From Prevotella sp. (GTDB lineage: Bacteria > Bacteroidota > Bacteroidia > Bacteroidales > Bacteroidaceae), in contig JAJPZD010000301.1 of assembly GCA_021204605.1 (NCBI GenBank), forward strand, positions 1-9,697: a stretch of DNA of 9,697 bases. Direction: 5' to 3'. This document shows, piece after piece, positions 1 to 5,411 of the stretch (positions are counted from its first letter, which is position 1; each line of letters starts with the position of its first letter). The position numbers and the translations under genes were made by a program. The notes under the pieces are model-generated. The model saw nothing but the letters and a program-made list of their open reading frames with translations, ran no database searches and was not told where the DNA came from.

Positions 1-62
1 TTTTTGAGTTCCAAATCAGCGTTAGCAATTGGGCCAAGATTTTTAATAACAAGATGTTTCAT
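1..62 (-). CDS. N-terminus of an ABC/SMC-like AAA ATPase (partial)
   Basis: The ATG at 62-60 opens a frame that runs to the left edge and gives about 20 residues, MKHLVIKNLGPIANADLEL followed by K. This is the typical first beta hairpin of RecF/SMC/OLD-type ATPases (AAA_15, AAA_21 and AAA_23 class), in which an 'I.NFGPI..A.LEL' pattern precedes the Walker A P-loop by some 10-20 residues. The P-loop would lie just outside the window, so nucleotide binding is not seen. The gene is on the same strand as everything else and follows the weak 74-codon frame by 48 nt. In Bacteroidota such genes are often single-gene or two-gene phage-defence or repair ATPases, which is an inference here. The family-level call is fairly safe because the pattern is characteristic; the specific family is not determinable. 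Confidence 0.7.
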   Translation of the reverse strand, partial: MKHLVIKNLGPIANADLELK

Positions 63-66
63 GGCA

Positions 67-74
67 CAAAAATA
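67..74 (-). promoter_or_regulatory. Possible Bacteroidota -7 element upstream of the left ATPase
   Basis: On the minus strand this reads TATTTTTG, an exact match to the Bacteroides -7 consensus TAnnTTTG, four bases upstream of the ATG at 62. I see no convincing TTTG-type -33 box about 20 bp further upstream. If used, the transcript would start at or within a few bases of the ATG, almost leaderless. In such A/T-rich sequence an 8-mer match can easily be chance. Confidence 0.2.
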
Positions 75-110
75 AATATTTCTTTTGAAATTAGCTTTAT
101 GAAATTGTTA

Positions 111-335
111 TTATTTATTCAATTTTGCTCTAATTTCTCTTTTTAATTTTTCATCAACAGAAACATTCTTAGTTGATTTTTCCTCAAATTTGAATGCGAT
201 GGGCCGTCTCATATAGGCGTATGGAATACCATAAGATAGGTCTTCTTTCCCTGCACTTGTTTCACACAAAACATCACGAGAGTGTGTCGCATCCCAAAAT
301 CTTCCAAATTTACTATAAACTTTTGTTTCAGTCAA
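111..335 (-). CDS. Small 74-codon frame, hypothetical, possibly a gene remnant
   Basis: I do not recognise this protein. The frame has no ATG near its beginning. Its only possible early start is a TTG at 335-333, which lies inside the left arm of the 18-bp inverted repeat; an in-frame TGA sits at 356-354. An internal ATG would leave only 34 residues. The product would be soluble and basic at its C-terminus (a run of Lys/Arg/Glu, probably helical), with a Tyr/Phe/Trp-rich first half and no obvious motif. It precedes the ATPase start at 62 by 48 nt, so it could be a small upstream gene of that operon. Equally, it could be the 3' remainder of a longer gene whose 5' end was cut off where the repeat element begins. 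The composition looks protein-like, but the support is weak. Confidence 0.25.
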   Translation of the reverse strand: MTETKVYSKFGRFWDATHSRDVLCETSAGKEDLSYGIPYAYMRRPIAFKFEEKSTKNVSVDEKLKREIRAKLNK

Positions 336-351
336 CTCAAGTTTCGCAAGT
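334..351. repeat. Left arm of an exact 18-bp inverted repeat
   Basis: Reads aactcaagtttcgcaagt on the plus strand and is the exact reverse complement of 914-931. The match stops on both sides (333/932 and 352/913 do not pair). It covers the TTG that would start the 74-codon frame. The two arms bracket the hairpin array and face inward, as the ends of a mobile or inverted segment would, though no target-site duplication is evident. Confidence 0.8.
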
Positions 352-410
352 TGTCAGAAGCGTATTTTCCAGTTTTCACTAATGTGCCTGTCAATAATTC
401 ATGCAAACAT

Positions 411-427
411 ACGCCCCGTTGTGGCGT
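411..427. repeat. HPc hairpin, divergent copy 0
   Basis: The 17-mer acgccccgttgtggcgt folds with arms pairing 1-17 to 5-13 and 7-11, with one C/T mismatch at 6-12. It is preceded by AAACAT (405-410) and followed by GCGGACAGAATAA (428-440), exactly the flanks of the copies at 646-662 and 715-731. The arms differ from those copies while pairing is kept at three changed positions. Confidence 0.7.
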
Positions 428-468
428 GCGGACAGAATAATTACTTTCAGTGATTTCTCTCACGCTCA

Positions 469-495
469 ACATAGCTCAAGCGAGCTTGGCTCTGT
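469..495. repeat. HPa hairpin, copy 1 (CGAG loop, bulged T)
   Basis: The loop CGAG is at 481-484. Four base pairs (477-480 with 485-488) are followed by the bulged T476, then six pairs and one mismatch (472/492) out to 469/495. It is preceded by CTCACGCTC (459-467) and followed by TTCGCT. Confidence 0.65.
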
Positions 496-541
496 GTTCG
501 CTAAATCGAGAAATTACCTATGGTGAAGTTCCTCACGCTCG

Positions 542-568
542 GCAGAGTTAAAGCGAGCTTTACTCTGC
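542..568. repeat. HPa hairpin, copy 2 (CGAG loop, bulged T)
   Basis: The loop CGAG is at 554-557. Four pairs (550-553 with 558-561) are followed by the bulged T549 and then seven perfect pairs (542-548 with 562-568). This is the same layout as the other HPa copies but with different stem bases. It is preceded by CTCACGCTC (532-540). A second small stem (CTCCC...GGGAG) follows between about 569 and 590. Confidence 0.75.
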
Positions 569-606
569 TCTCCCTCAATAAATTGGGGAGCTACATTAAT
601 CGGAAC

Positions 607-744
607 ATTCTATCCCTACACGTGGGTGCACGAGGGTGTAAACATTCGTTTCTGCGAAACGAGCGGACAGAATAAATTCTATCCCTACACGTGGGTGCAC
701 GAGGGTGTAAACATTCGTTTCTACGAAACGAGCGGACAGAATAA
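607..744. repeat. 69-nt tandem duplication containing HPb and HPc
   Basis: Copy 1 is 607-675 and copy 2 is 676-744. They differ at a single position, G654 versus A723, which is the middle base of the HPc loop (TGC versus TAC), so the 7-bp stem TCGTTTC/GAAACGA is intact in both. Each copy also contains HPb, in which CCCT pairs with AGGG and, after an ACA bulge, CGTG pairs with CACG around a GGTG loop. The near identity indicates a recent duplication. Confidence 0.9.
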
Positions 745-773
745 ATTACCAATGGTGAAGTTCCTCACGCTCA

Positions 774-796
774 ACAATTCAAACGAGTTTGATTGT
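774..796. repeat. HPa hairpin, copy 3 (CGAG loop, bulged T)
   Basis: The loop CGAG is at 784-787. Four pairs (780-783 with 788-791) are followed by the bulged T779, then five pairs (774-778 with 792-796). It is preceded by CTCACGCTC (764-772) and followed by TTCGCTCAATCGGAACATTC, the same downstream flank that leads into the HPb hairpins. Confidence 0.75.
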
Positions 797-913
797 ATTC
801 GCTCAATCGGAACATTCTATCCCTACATTGGGTGAAAGAGGGTGTAATCGGCGGACACATCACATTTTCCGCAACTTAGGAGATCTTTGTGCCTTTTTCT
901 TTCAAAATTTTTT

Positions 914-931
914 ACTTGCGAAACTTGAGTT
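914..931. repeat. Right arm of an exact 18-bp inverted repeat
   Basis: Reads acttgcgaaacttgagtt on the plus strand, the exact reverse complement of 334-351. It begins one base after the SDR stop codon (935-933) in the direction of transcription, so any read-through transcript of the glycan operon would contain both arms and could pair them over roughly 560 nt. Confidence 0.8.
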
Positions 932-932
932 A

Positions 933-1982
933 TTAATATATAAATTTCTCATCCGAAAACCAATCTGTAATTGCTTCTTCTAATGTATAATGGAATTTAT
1001 AGCCAGACTGTGCGAGTTTCTTACCACAGATGTTTGTAGAAATCATAAGTTTTTTGACACGAGCAGGGCAGATGCCCATTGGAGCGCCAAGGCAAGCGAT
1101 TACGGCTGCGGCAGGCATTAAAACCCATGAGGGGATTAAAGGGACGTGCCGTTTCATACCAGTTACGTGCATAATCATTTCCACGATTTGTTGAATAGTG
1201 TAGGCAGGTTCAAAAGTGCAGTTATAGAGTTCCATGCCATTCTTTTGGTTGTCGAGGCACCAGAGCATGAAACGCACGAGTTCCTTGACGTAGATGCACG
1301 CCTTGATTGTGTCGTTGCGTCCAGGGTATATAAATTTTCTGCCACGTAAACCCCAATAGAGGCGGGTGAAATTACCGTTTTCCCCTTTGCCGAACACCAC
1401 GCCGGGGCGGAGGATAGTCAGTTGCCGTTCAGACGGATTTTTTGCCTGCCAGATAATATGTATTTTTTCTGCGACCAATTTTGAGATGCCGTAAGGAGTG
1501 TTTGGGGTAGGGAGAGTAGATTCATCTTTCAGTTCCTCTGCGGCGCCGTAAGGAGCGATGCTGCTTGTGAAAACAATTTTCCTTATGCCATATTTCTCTG
1601 CGAAGGCACAGACATTCTCAGCCCCAAGCATGTTAGTCTCAAAATAAGCAAGGTCAGGGTGACCAGGTGTGCGGTGCACTGCGGCGAGATTGAAAATCAC
1701 GTCATTTTCGGAAGGAGAGAAAGGAAGTTTGCCGATAGGTTTACGAACATCACAATAAACAAATTCCGACATTCTTGTATTACCAGGAATGACGGGAGAT
1801 TTCCAGTTTTTTATAGTGGTGTATTCCCTAAGTTCCTTTTCAGTCATTTGCCCTGAATCCAATTTGGCAGGGTCAACAATGTCCAAGTTCCAAATCCTAC
1901 AATCAGGATGTAAATCGTGGAGCAAGTTGGCCAAATGAGTGCCGATAAAGCCAGTGCCGCCAGTGATTATGTAATTTTTCAT
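933..1982 (-). CDS. NAD-dependent epimerase/dehydratase, extended SDR family
   Basis: A 349-residue nucleotide-sugar-type oxidoreductase. The Rossmann glycine motif GGTGFIG is at residues 8-14. An acidic residue after strand 2 (NLDIVD, D34/D37) suggests NAD(H). The catalytic set is S140/S141 with Y164-x3-K168 (YGISK). A sugar-nucleotide loop motif LRPGVVFGKG is at 191-200. Residues about 283-304 form a hydrophobic helix (PSWVLMPAAAVIACLGAP), which suggests contact with the membrane or with a lipid-linked substrate. The length is normal for extended SDRs. The gene starts in an ATGA overlap with the upstream GT4 gene, so its translation is probably coupled to that gene. It is the last gene of the glycan operon and supplies or modifies a sugar (4-epimerase, 4,6-dehydratase or reductase). 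The exact substrate cannot be read from sequence. Confidence 0.9.
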   Translation of the reverse strand: MKNYIITGGTGFIGTHLANLLHDLHPDCRIWNLDIVDPAKLDSGQMTEKELREYTTIKNWKSPVIPGNTRMSEFVYCDVRKPIGKLPFSPSENDVIFNLAAVHRTPGHPDLAYFETNMLGAENVCAFAEKYGIRKIVFTSSIAPYGAAEELKDESTLPTPNTPYGISKLVAEKIHIIWQAKNPSERQLTILRPGVVFGKGENGNFTRLYWGLRGRKFIYPGRNDTIKACIYVKELVRFMLWCLDNQKNGMELYNCTFEPAYTIQQIVEMIMHVTGMKRHVPLIPSWVLMPAAAVIACLGAPMGICPARVKKLMISTNICGKKLAQSGYKFHYTLEEAITDWFSDEKFIY

Positions 1983-3205
1983 GCCGCCCTCCTTTCTTCA
2001 AGCAGGGCAGTATATTTAAGGCTGAATGGAAGGTTAAATCTTACCCCCCCCGATTTACATAATTTAACACAGTGATTTACCATGTCAAATCCGTAAAGTT
2101 TCTTGTAATAGAAATCCATATTTTTCAACATAATCGGTAAAGTAAAATTCTCGACCACACGTTTATGGCCATTATTTCCTAACAGTTTGCAAAGATTATC
2201 ATCTGATAGGAGAGTGTCAATGGCATTTGCCAAGGCGTCAGAATCGCCGTTTGGTGATTCGATGCCAGTAATTCCGTCAGGACAGACCCAGTTGACGCCA
2301 CTACCTTGAATGGTAAATGTTACGGCAGGCGTATTGCAATACATTGCCTCGGCAAGAGCCACACCGAAAGCCTCATTTTTTGTTATGGAAGGGAATGCGA
2401 AAACAGAAGCAGCATGGTTATACCATCTCAGTTCATCATCTGACACTCTGCCGACAAAAAACACTCTTTTCGAGTTGCAACTCTCTTTCAGTTGTTTTGT
2501 CAATGGGCCTTTGCCTGCAATGACGAAAACACAATCATTCTTCACTTTTTTCTCCGCCTCTATTAAATACGGCAGTCCCTTGTATTGGATATGCCTTCCT
2601 ACAAAGAAAACGATTTTCTTGCCATTATATTGTGATTTTATATTTACTATTTTCACATTATCGCCATATCTTAAAGACATGTTTTTTTCATCTATGGCAT
2701 TAGGTAGGATGTCCACTTTATCCTTAAATGTCTGTAATGGTATGGAAGAAACCATATAATTCGGGCTGGTGACAAGAATCATGTCAGCACGTTTCAGTAA
2801 TGCAGTCTCAATAGGTCTGATAAATTTATATAAAGTAGATTGTTTGATGATATCCATGTGCCAATGAACAACCAATTTCACATTCTTTGGGATTATGGTA
2901 AGCAATACAGCTGCGGGAAACGGATTAGCCCAATGAAAGTGGATGATGTCAGGTTTGAATTCTTTTAAACATCTACTAAACATTGTAAAATAAGAAAGCG
3001 ACAAAGCCTGTTTGGAGATATTGACCCATGAGGCGACTCTATACACTTTTATACCATTTACATAATCAATCACATTCTTTCTTTTATCGTTAAAGCACAG
3101 TACAGCCATTTCATGTTGTGGCATACCTTCAACGATATATTTACAGATATTCTCTACACCACCCAAATAGGGATAGTAGTATTTGGAAATATGAAGAATT
3201 CTCAT
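1979..3205 (-). CDS. GT4-family glycosyltransferase with a tail beyond the catalytic fold
   Basis: A 408-residue GT-B glycosyltransferase. The N-terminal acceptor domain opens MRILHISKYYYPYLGGVE, with the GGVE loop at 15-18; HFHWANP is at 89-95. The C-terminal donor domain starts near FVGRHIQYKG (201-210), continues with IAGKGP (229-234), and has the family EX7E motif from E278 to E286 (NEAFGVALAE). It is a retaining enzyme that adds one sugar from a nucleotide donor to a lipid-linked glycan on the cytoplasmic side of the membrane; the sugar is unknown. The catalytic fold ends near residue 370, leaving a tail of about 38 residues. That tail contains a G8 tract at codons 385-388 and carries the reading frame into the ATGA overlap with the SDR gene. 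The gap from the upstream GT4 is 55 nt. The gene is more A/T-rich than kdsA and kdsD. Confidence 0.92.
   Translation of the reverse strand: MRILHISKYYYPYLGGVENICKYIVEGMPQHEMAVLCFNDKRKNVIDYVNGIKVYRVASWVNISKQALSLSYFTMFSRCLKEFKPDIIHFHWANPFPAAVLLTIIPKNVKLVVHWHMDIIKQSTLYKFIRPIETALLKRADMILVTSPNYMVSSIPLQTFKDKVDILPNAIDEKNMSLRYGDNVKIVNIKSQYNGKKIVFFVGRHIQYKGLPYLIEAEKKVKNDCVFVIAGKGPLTKQLKESCNSKRVFFVGRVSDDELRWYNHAASVFAFPSITKNEAFGVALAEAMYCNTPAVTFTIQGSGVNWVCPDGITGIESPNGDSDALANAIDTLLSDDNLCKLLGNNGHKRVVENFTLPIMLKNMDFYYKKLYGFDMVNHCVKLCKSGGVRFNLPFSLKYTALLEERRAA
2044..2051 (-). repeat. Homopolymer G8 (coding strand) in a GT4 gene, possible slippage site
   Basis: Eight C on the plus strand, G8 in the coding strand, in codons TCG GGG GGG GTA. 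Losing one G gives TCG GGG GGG TAA, an immediate stop. Gaining one gives GGT AAG ATT TAA, a stop three codons later. Only G8 (or a change of three) reads through to the ATGA junction with the SDR gene. Runs of G or C this long are classic slipped-strand hot spots, but variation has not been observed here. A sequencing or assembly artefact at the homopolymer is also possible. Confidence 0.6.
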
Positions 3206-3260
3206 AGTAGAAAAGAAATTATAAATCAGACAATTTTATAAAACTGTCAACATTATGGAT

Positions 3261-4388
3261 TTATATTCCCATCTTTGCTTTAAACTCGGAATATTTTTCA
3301 TTGACGAAATCACGTAATTCTATTTTAAATCTTTCTTCTGAGAATTTTTCCGCCCAGTTGCGGCAAACTTTAAAATCAAAAGGATGTTCACCCATTTTCT
3401 CAAAGGTGTTGACTGCATCAATAATGTCATCAGGAGTTTGATGATTGAAAAACAGTCCAGTTTTATTATTGCAAACAGTTTCAAGCGAGCCGCCGTGAGC
3501 GTATGCGATGACGGGAGTGCCGCATGCTTGAGCCTCGATAGGTATCATACCGAAGTCCTCGTCGGCGGCAAAAACGAAAGCTTTAGCATGTTGCATTTTG
3601 TCTTTCAACACAAGAAAAGGCTGGTAGCCCAAAACTTGTATATTTCCATTAGCCAATTCTCTATATTTTTTGAGATTGGGACCGCCACCAATCACAATAA
3701 GTTTTTTGTCAGGCATTTTATTGAAAGCCTCGATGATGATATCAATTTTTTTATAAGCCACGAGGCGGCTACTTGCGAGATAGTAATCCTGTTTATCCTC
3801 ACACAACTGGAAATTGGAAATATCGATATTGGGATGAATAGTAATGCAATCCCTACGATAAGTTTCTTTTACCCGCTGTCCGACATAATCAGAATTACTG
3901 ATGAAGAAATCAACTCTATTAGCCGACAGTGCATCCCATAGACGGATTCTGTGCAGCATATATCTCACGAGCCAGCTTTTCAGTCCTTTTTCTAAATGCG
4001 ATTCCTCCAAATACTCATTGTACATGTCCCACACATACCTGATGGGGGAATGACAATAGCAAATATGCAGTTGGTCGGCTTTTGTCAGGACTCCCTTTGC
4101 CACACAGTGAGAAGATGATATTATCACATCATAACCCCGGAGGTCGAACTGTTCTATGGCAAAAGGGAACAGAGGCAGGTACATTCTGTGTTTCTTTGTA
4201 CCCATTGGCAATTTTTGAATGAAAGAGGTATGCACCTTATTCCAGTCAATGCCCAATTCCTCGCACACATTTTTTTTTGCGACAAGAGTGAAGATGTCGG
4301 CATCGGGAAACACATCGGCAATGGCTTTCACCACCTTGTCGGAGCCCCCCACAGTAACGAGCCATTCCTGAATAATCGCCACTTTCAT
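3261..4388 (-). CDS. GT4-family glycosyltransferase (mannosyltransferase-like)
   Basis: A 375-residue GT-B enzyme. Its N-terminus, MKVAIIQEWLVTVGGSDKVV, and the CHSPIRYVWD segment at 112-121 are typical of the GT4 branch that includes WbaZ-type mannosyltransferases of O-antigen and capsule loci. The donor domain shows HPN (185-187), SSRLVAYKK (206-214) with the phosphate-contacting Arg and Lys, IGGGP (233-237), and EX7E from E277 to E285 (EDFGMIPIE), followed by ACGTPVIAYAHGG. Length and motifs are complete. It probably transfers a retained sugar such as mannose from GDP-mannose to a lipid-linked glycan; the exact donor is an inference. The ATG is 18 nt downstream of the sialyltransferase-like gene's stop. 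An A9 run lies in codons 37-40. Confidence 0.92.
   Translation of the reverse strand: MKVAIIQEWLVTVGGSDKVVKAIADVFPDADIFTLVAKKNVCEELGIDWNKVHTSFIQKLPMGTKKHRMYLPLFPFAIEQFDLRGYDVIISSSHCVAKGVLTKADQLHICYCHSPIRYVWDMYNEYLEESHLEKGLKSWLVRYMLHRIRLWDALSANRVDFFISNSDYVGQRVKETYRRDCITIHPNIDISNFQLCEDKQDYYLASSRLVAYKKIDIIIEAFNKMPDKKLIVIGGGPNLKKYRELANGNIQVLGYQPFLVLKDKMQHAKAFVFAADEDFGMIPIEAQACGTPVIAYAHGGSLETVCNNKTGLFFNHQTPDDIIDAVNTFEKMGEHPFDFKVCRNWAEKFSEERFKIELRDFVNEKYSEFKAKMGI
4270..4278 (-). repeat. Homopolymer A9 (coding strand) near the 5' end of a GT4 gene
   Basis: Nine T on the plus strand, A9 in the coding strand, within codons GCA AAA AAA AAT (residues 37-40). Insertion of one A reaches a stop after about ten codons. 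Such runs can be replication or transcription slippage sites, but A runs are common in this genome, so this is only a note. Confidence 0.5.
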
Positions 4389-4406
4389 AAATCAAAGCCT
4401 ATAAAA

Positions 4407-5411
4407 CTACAATGTGGATAATTTTTTACAATAGATGCGGTATCGGAGGGAATTTTTTATCAATTCATCTTCGTGCGAAATGACGTTGTGTCCGAAGGCC
4501 TTGGCATAAAAGAGTAGGGAAGTGCCGAAGCCGCAGACGGTGAGATTAGAGAAAGAGGCGACGATGAGTTCGAAAGGGATATTCATGGGCAGTTCAATGA
4601 TTTGAAGTCCACGTTCAGTGAACATTTTCTTATACTGCGTTTTGATTATCTCCGATTGAATAGGGTGGAACTTGATATAGTTTTTCTCTTTGGCGCACGA
4701 AGCGATTAGATTGTCAACAGCCCTCATATAGACATTTTTCTGAACCTGTCCCAGTTCGACGGCGCCTTCGAGAGTGAATATGGGGAATTTGTTGTCGATA
4801 TCGACATCCGGTTTGAGTTTAGGCCAGTTGACTTTGATTATTTTAGAAGGCATGTTGCCAAAATACCTCTCGTCAAAAGCAAAGACCGTAACAGGTTTGT
4901 TGTAAGGCGTGTGTGAAGAGGGGAACCAGTTGGTGCATTTCCAGAATCTGTTTTCATTTCTGAGAACCAGTTTATTATAGAGTCTGAATGGCCATTTAAT
5001 TTTATCGGTGAGGACATCATACATAATGCGTCCGCCCTCTTGTAAGAAGAAGCACTCCACGCAGTGTCTGTTGGTGGCGAAGATTTGGAAGGTGACAGCC
5101 TGCAACATCGAGACATAAAGTTTGTAATCACCCTTTATTTCCTTTTCGACGAAGTCGTCAAAGAACTTTATGTTCTTGTCTCGCAATGCCTTGTTGATAC
5201 CAAAATGTTTTCTGGACCAGCTGAACATCATATAGAATGTGCTTTCCACCTCGTTGGTAAAATCGAAGCACTTGTATGGAAAGTTGAAATTGTTGGAATA
5301 ATGCCGGGAATAAACAAAGATTACGTCATTATCATTAAGTTTCAGTTTTTCGATAGTACCTATTGCGGTGAGGAAAAGCGTGTGAGAATGTATAAAAAAC
5401 AGATGTTTCAT
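4407..5411 (-). CDS. Sialyltransferase-like (CMP-sugar-dependent) glycosyltransferase
   Basis: A 334-residue soluble protein with no clear signal peptide. Three motifs in order fit bacterial GT-B sialyltransferase-type enzymes (GT52/GT38-like): an acidic-Gly turn QEGG at 124-127, where families have D/E-D/E-G; KFHP at 247-250, the HP motif that contacts the CMP phosphate; and CGFGTSLLFYAKAFG at 293-307, the Ser/Thr motif near the nucleotide. Known enzymes of this fold move sialic acid or related keto-sugars from CMP donors. The start overlaps the stop of the cytidylyltransferase gene by one base (TAATG), so the donor-making enzyme and its likely user are translationally coupled. With kdsA and kdsD upstream, I infer that the sugar is Kdo or a close ulosonic acid, not necessarily sialic acid. 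Overall identity to named families is low and the family call rests on the motifs. Confidence 0.65.
   Translation of the reverse strand: MKHLFFIHSHTLFLTAIGTIEKLKLNDNDVIFVYSRHYSNNFNFPYKCFDFTNEVESTFYMMFSWSRKHFGINKALRDKNIKFFDDFVEKEIKGDYKLYVSMLQAVTFQIFATNRHCVECFFLQEGGRIMYDVLTDKIKWPFRLYNKLVLRNENRFWKCTNWFPSSHTPYNKPVTVFAFDERYFGNMPSKIIKVNWPKLKPDVDIDNKFPIFTLEGAVELGQVQKNVYMRAVDNLIASCAKEKNYIKFHPIQSEIIKTQYKKMFTERGLQIIELPMNIPFELIVASFSNLTVCGFGTSLLFYAKAFGHNVISHEDELIKNSLRYRIYCKKLSTL

Larger units (their letters stand above)
352..932. other. Gene-free region with structured hairpin repeats
   Basis: This 581-nt stretch follows the SDR stop codon and contains no convincing gene on either strand. It holds a repeated unit, in plus-strand order: CTCACGCTC, hairpin HPa (CGAG loop, bulged T), TCGGAACATTCTAT, hairpin HPb (CCCT...AGGG), GTGTAAACAT, hairpin HPc (17 nt), GCGGACAGAATAA. 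HPa is seen three times (loops at 481, 554 and 784). HPb is seen three times (614-636, 683-705 and a decayed copy at 821-842). HPc is seen three times (411-427, 646-662, 715-731) and is deleted from the last unit, where GTGTAATCG runs directly into GCGGACA. Flanks are nearly invariant while stem sequences vary with pairing kept. It could be an interspersed repeat family, a substrate for a hairpin-recognising transposase, or a structured RNA read in either direction. I cannot assign it to a named family. Confidence 0.7.

Noticed and set aside
626..835. Plus-strand open frame with a repeated 23-residue pattern (HEGVNIRF.ETSGQNKFYPYTWV)
   Set aside because: The repeat in the protein is simply the 69-nt duplication, which happens to be a multiple of three. 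There is no ribosome-binding context, it is opposite to all genes, and the variation fits hairpin pairing rather than codons.
352..932. CRISPR array
   Set aside because: Repeats are unevenly spaced (73 and 230 nt between HPa loops), there are no unique equal-length spacers, and no cas gene is nearby.
352..932. Insertion sequence remnant
   Set aside because: No transposase-like residue pattern in any frame and no visible target-site duplication beside the 18-bp arms. A non-autonomous element remains possible and is raised in the findings.
2310..2759. Long plus-strand open frame of 149 codons
   Set aside because: It lies wholly inside the GT4 gene at 1979-3205, whose motifs are complete; it is antisense shadow sequence.
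3384..3941. Long plus-strand open frame of 185 codons
   Set aside because: Antisense to the GT4 gene at 3261-4388 with no recognisable motif.
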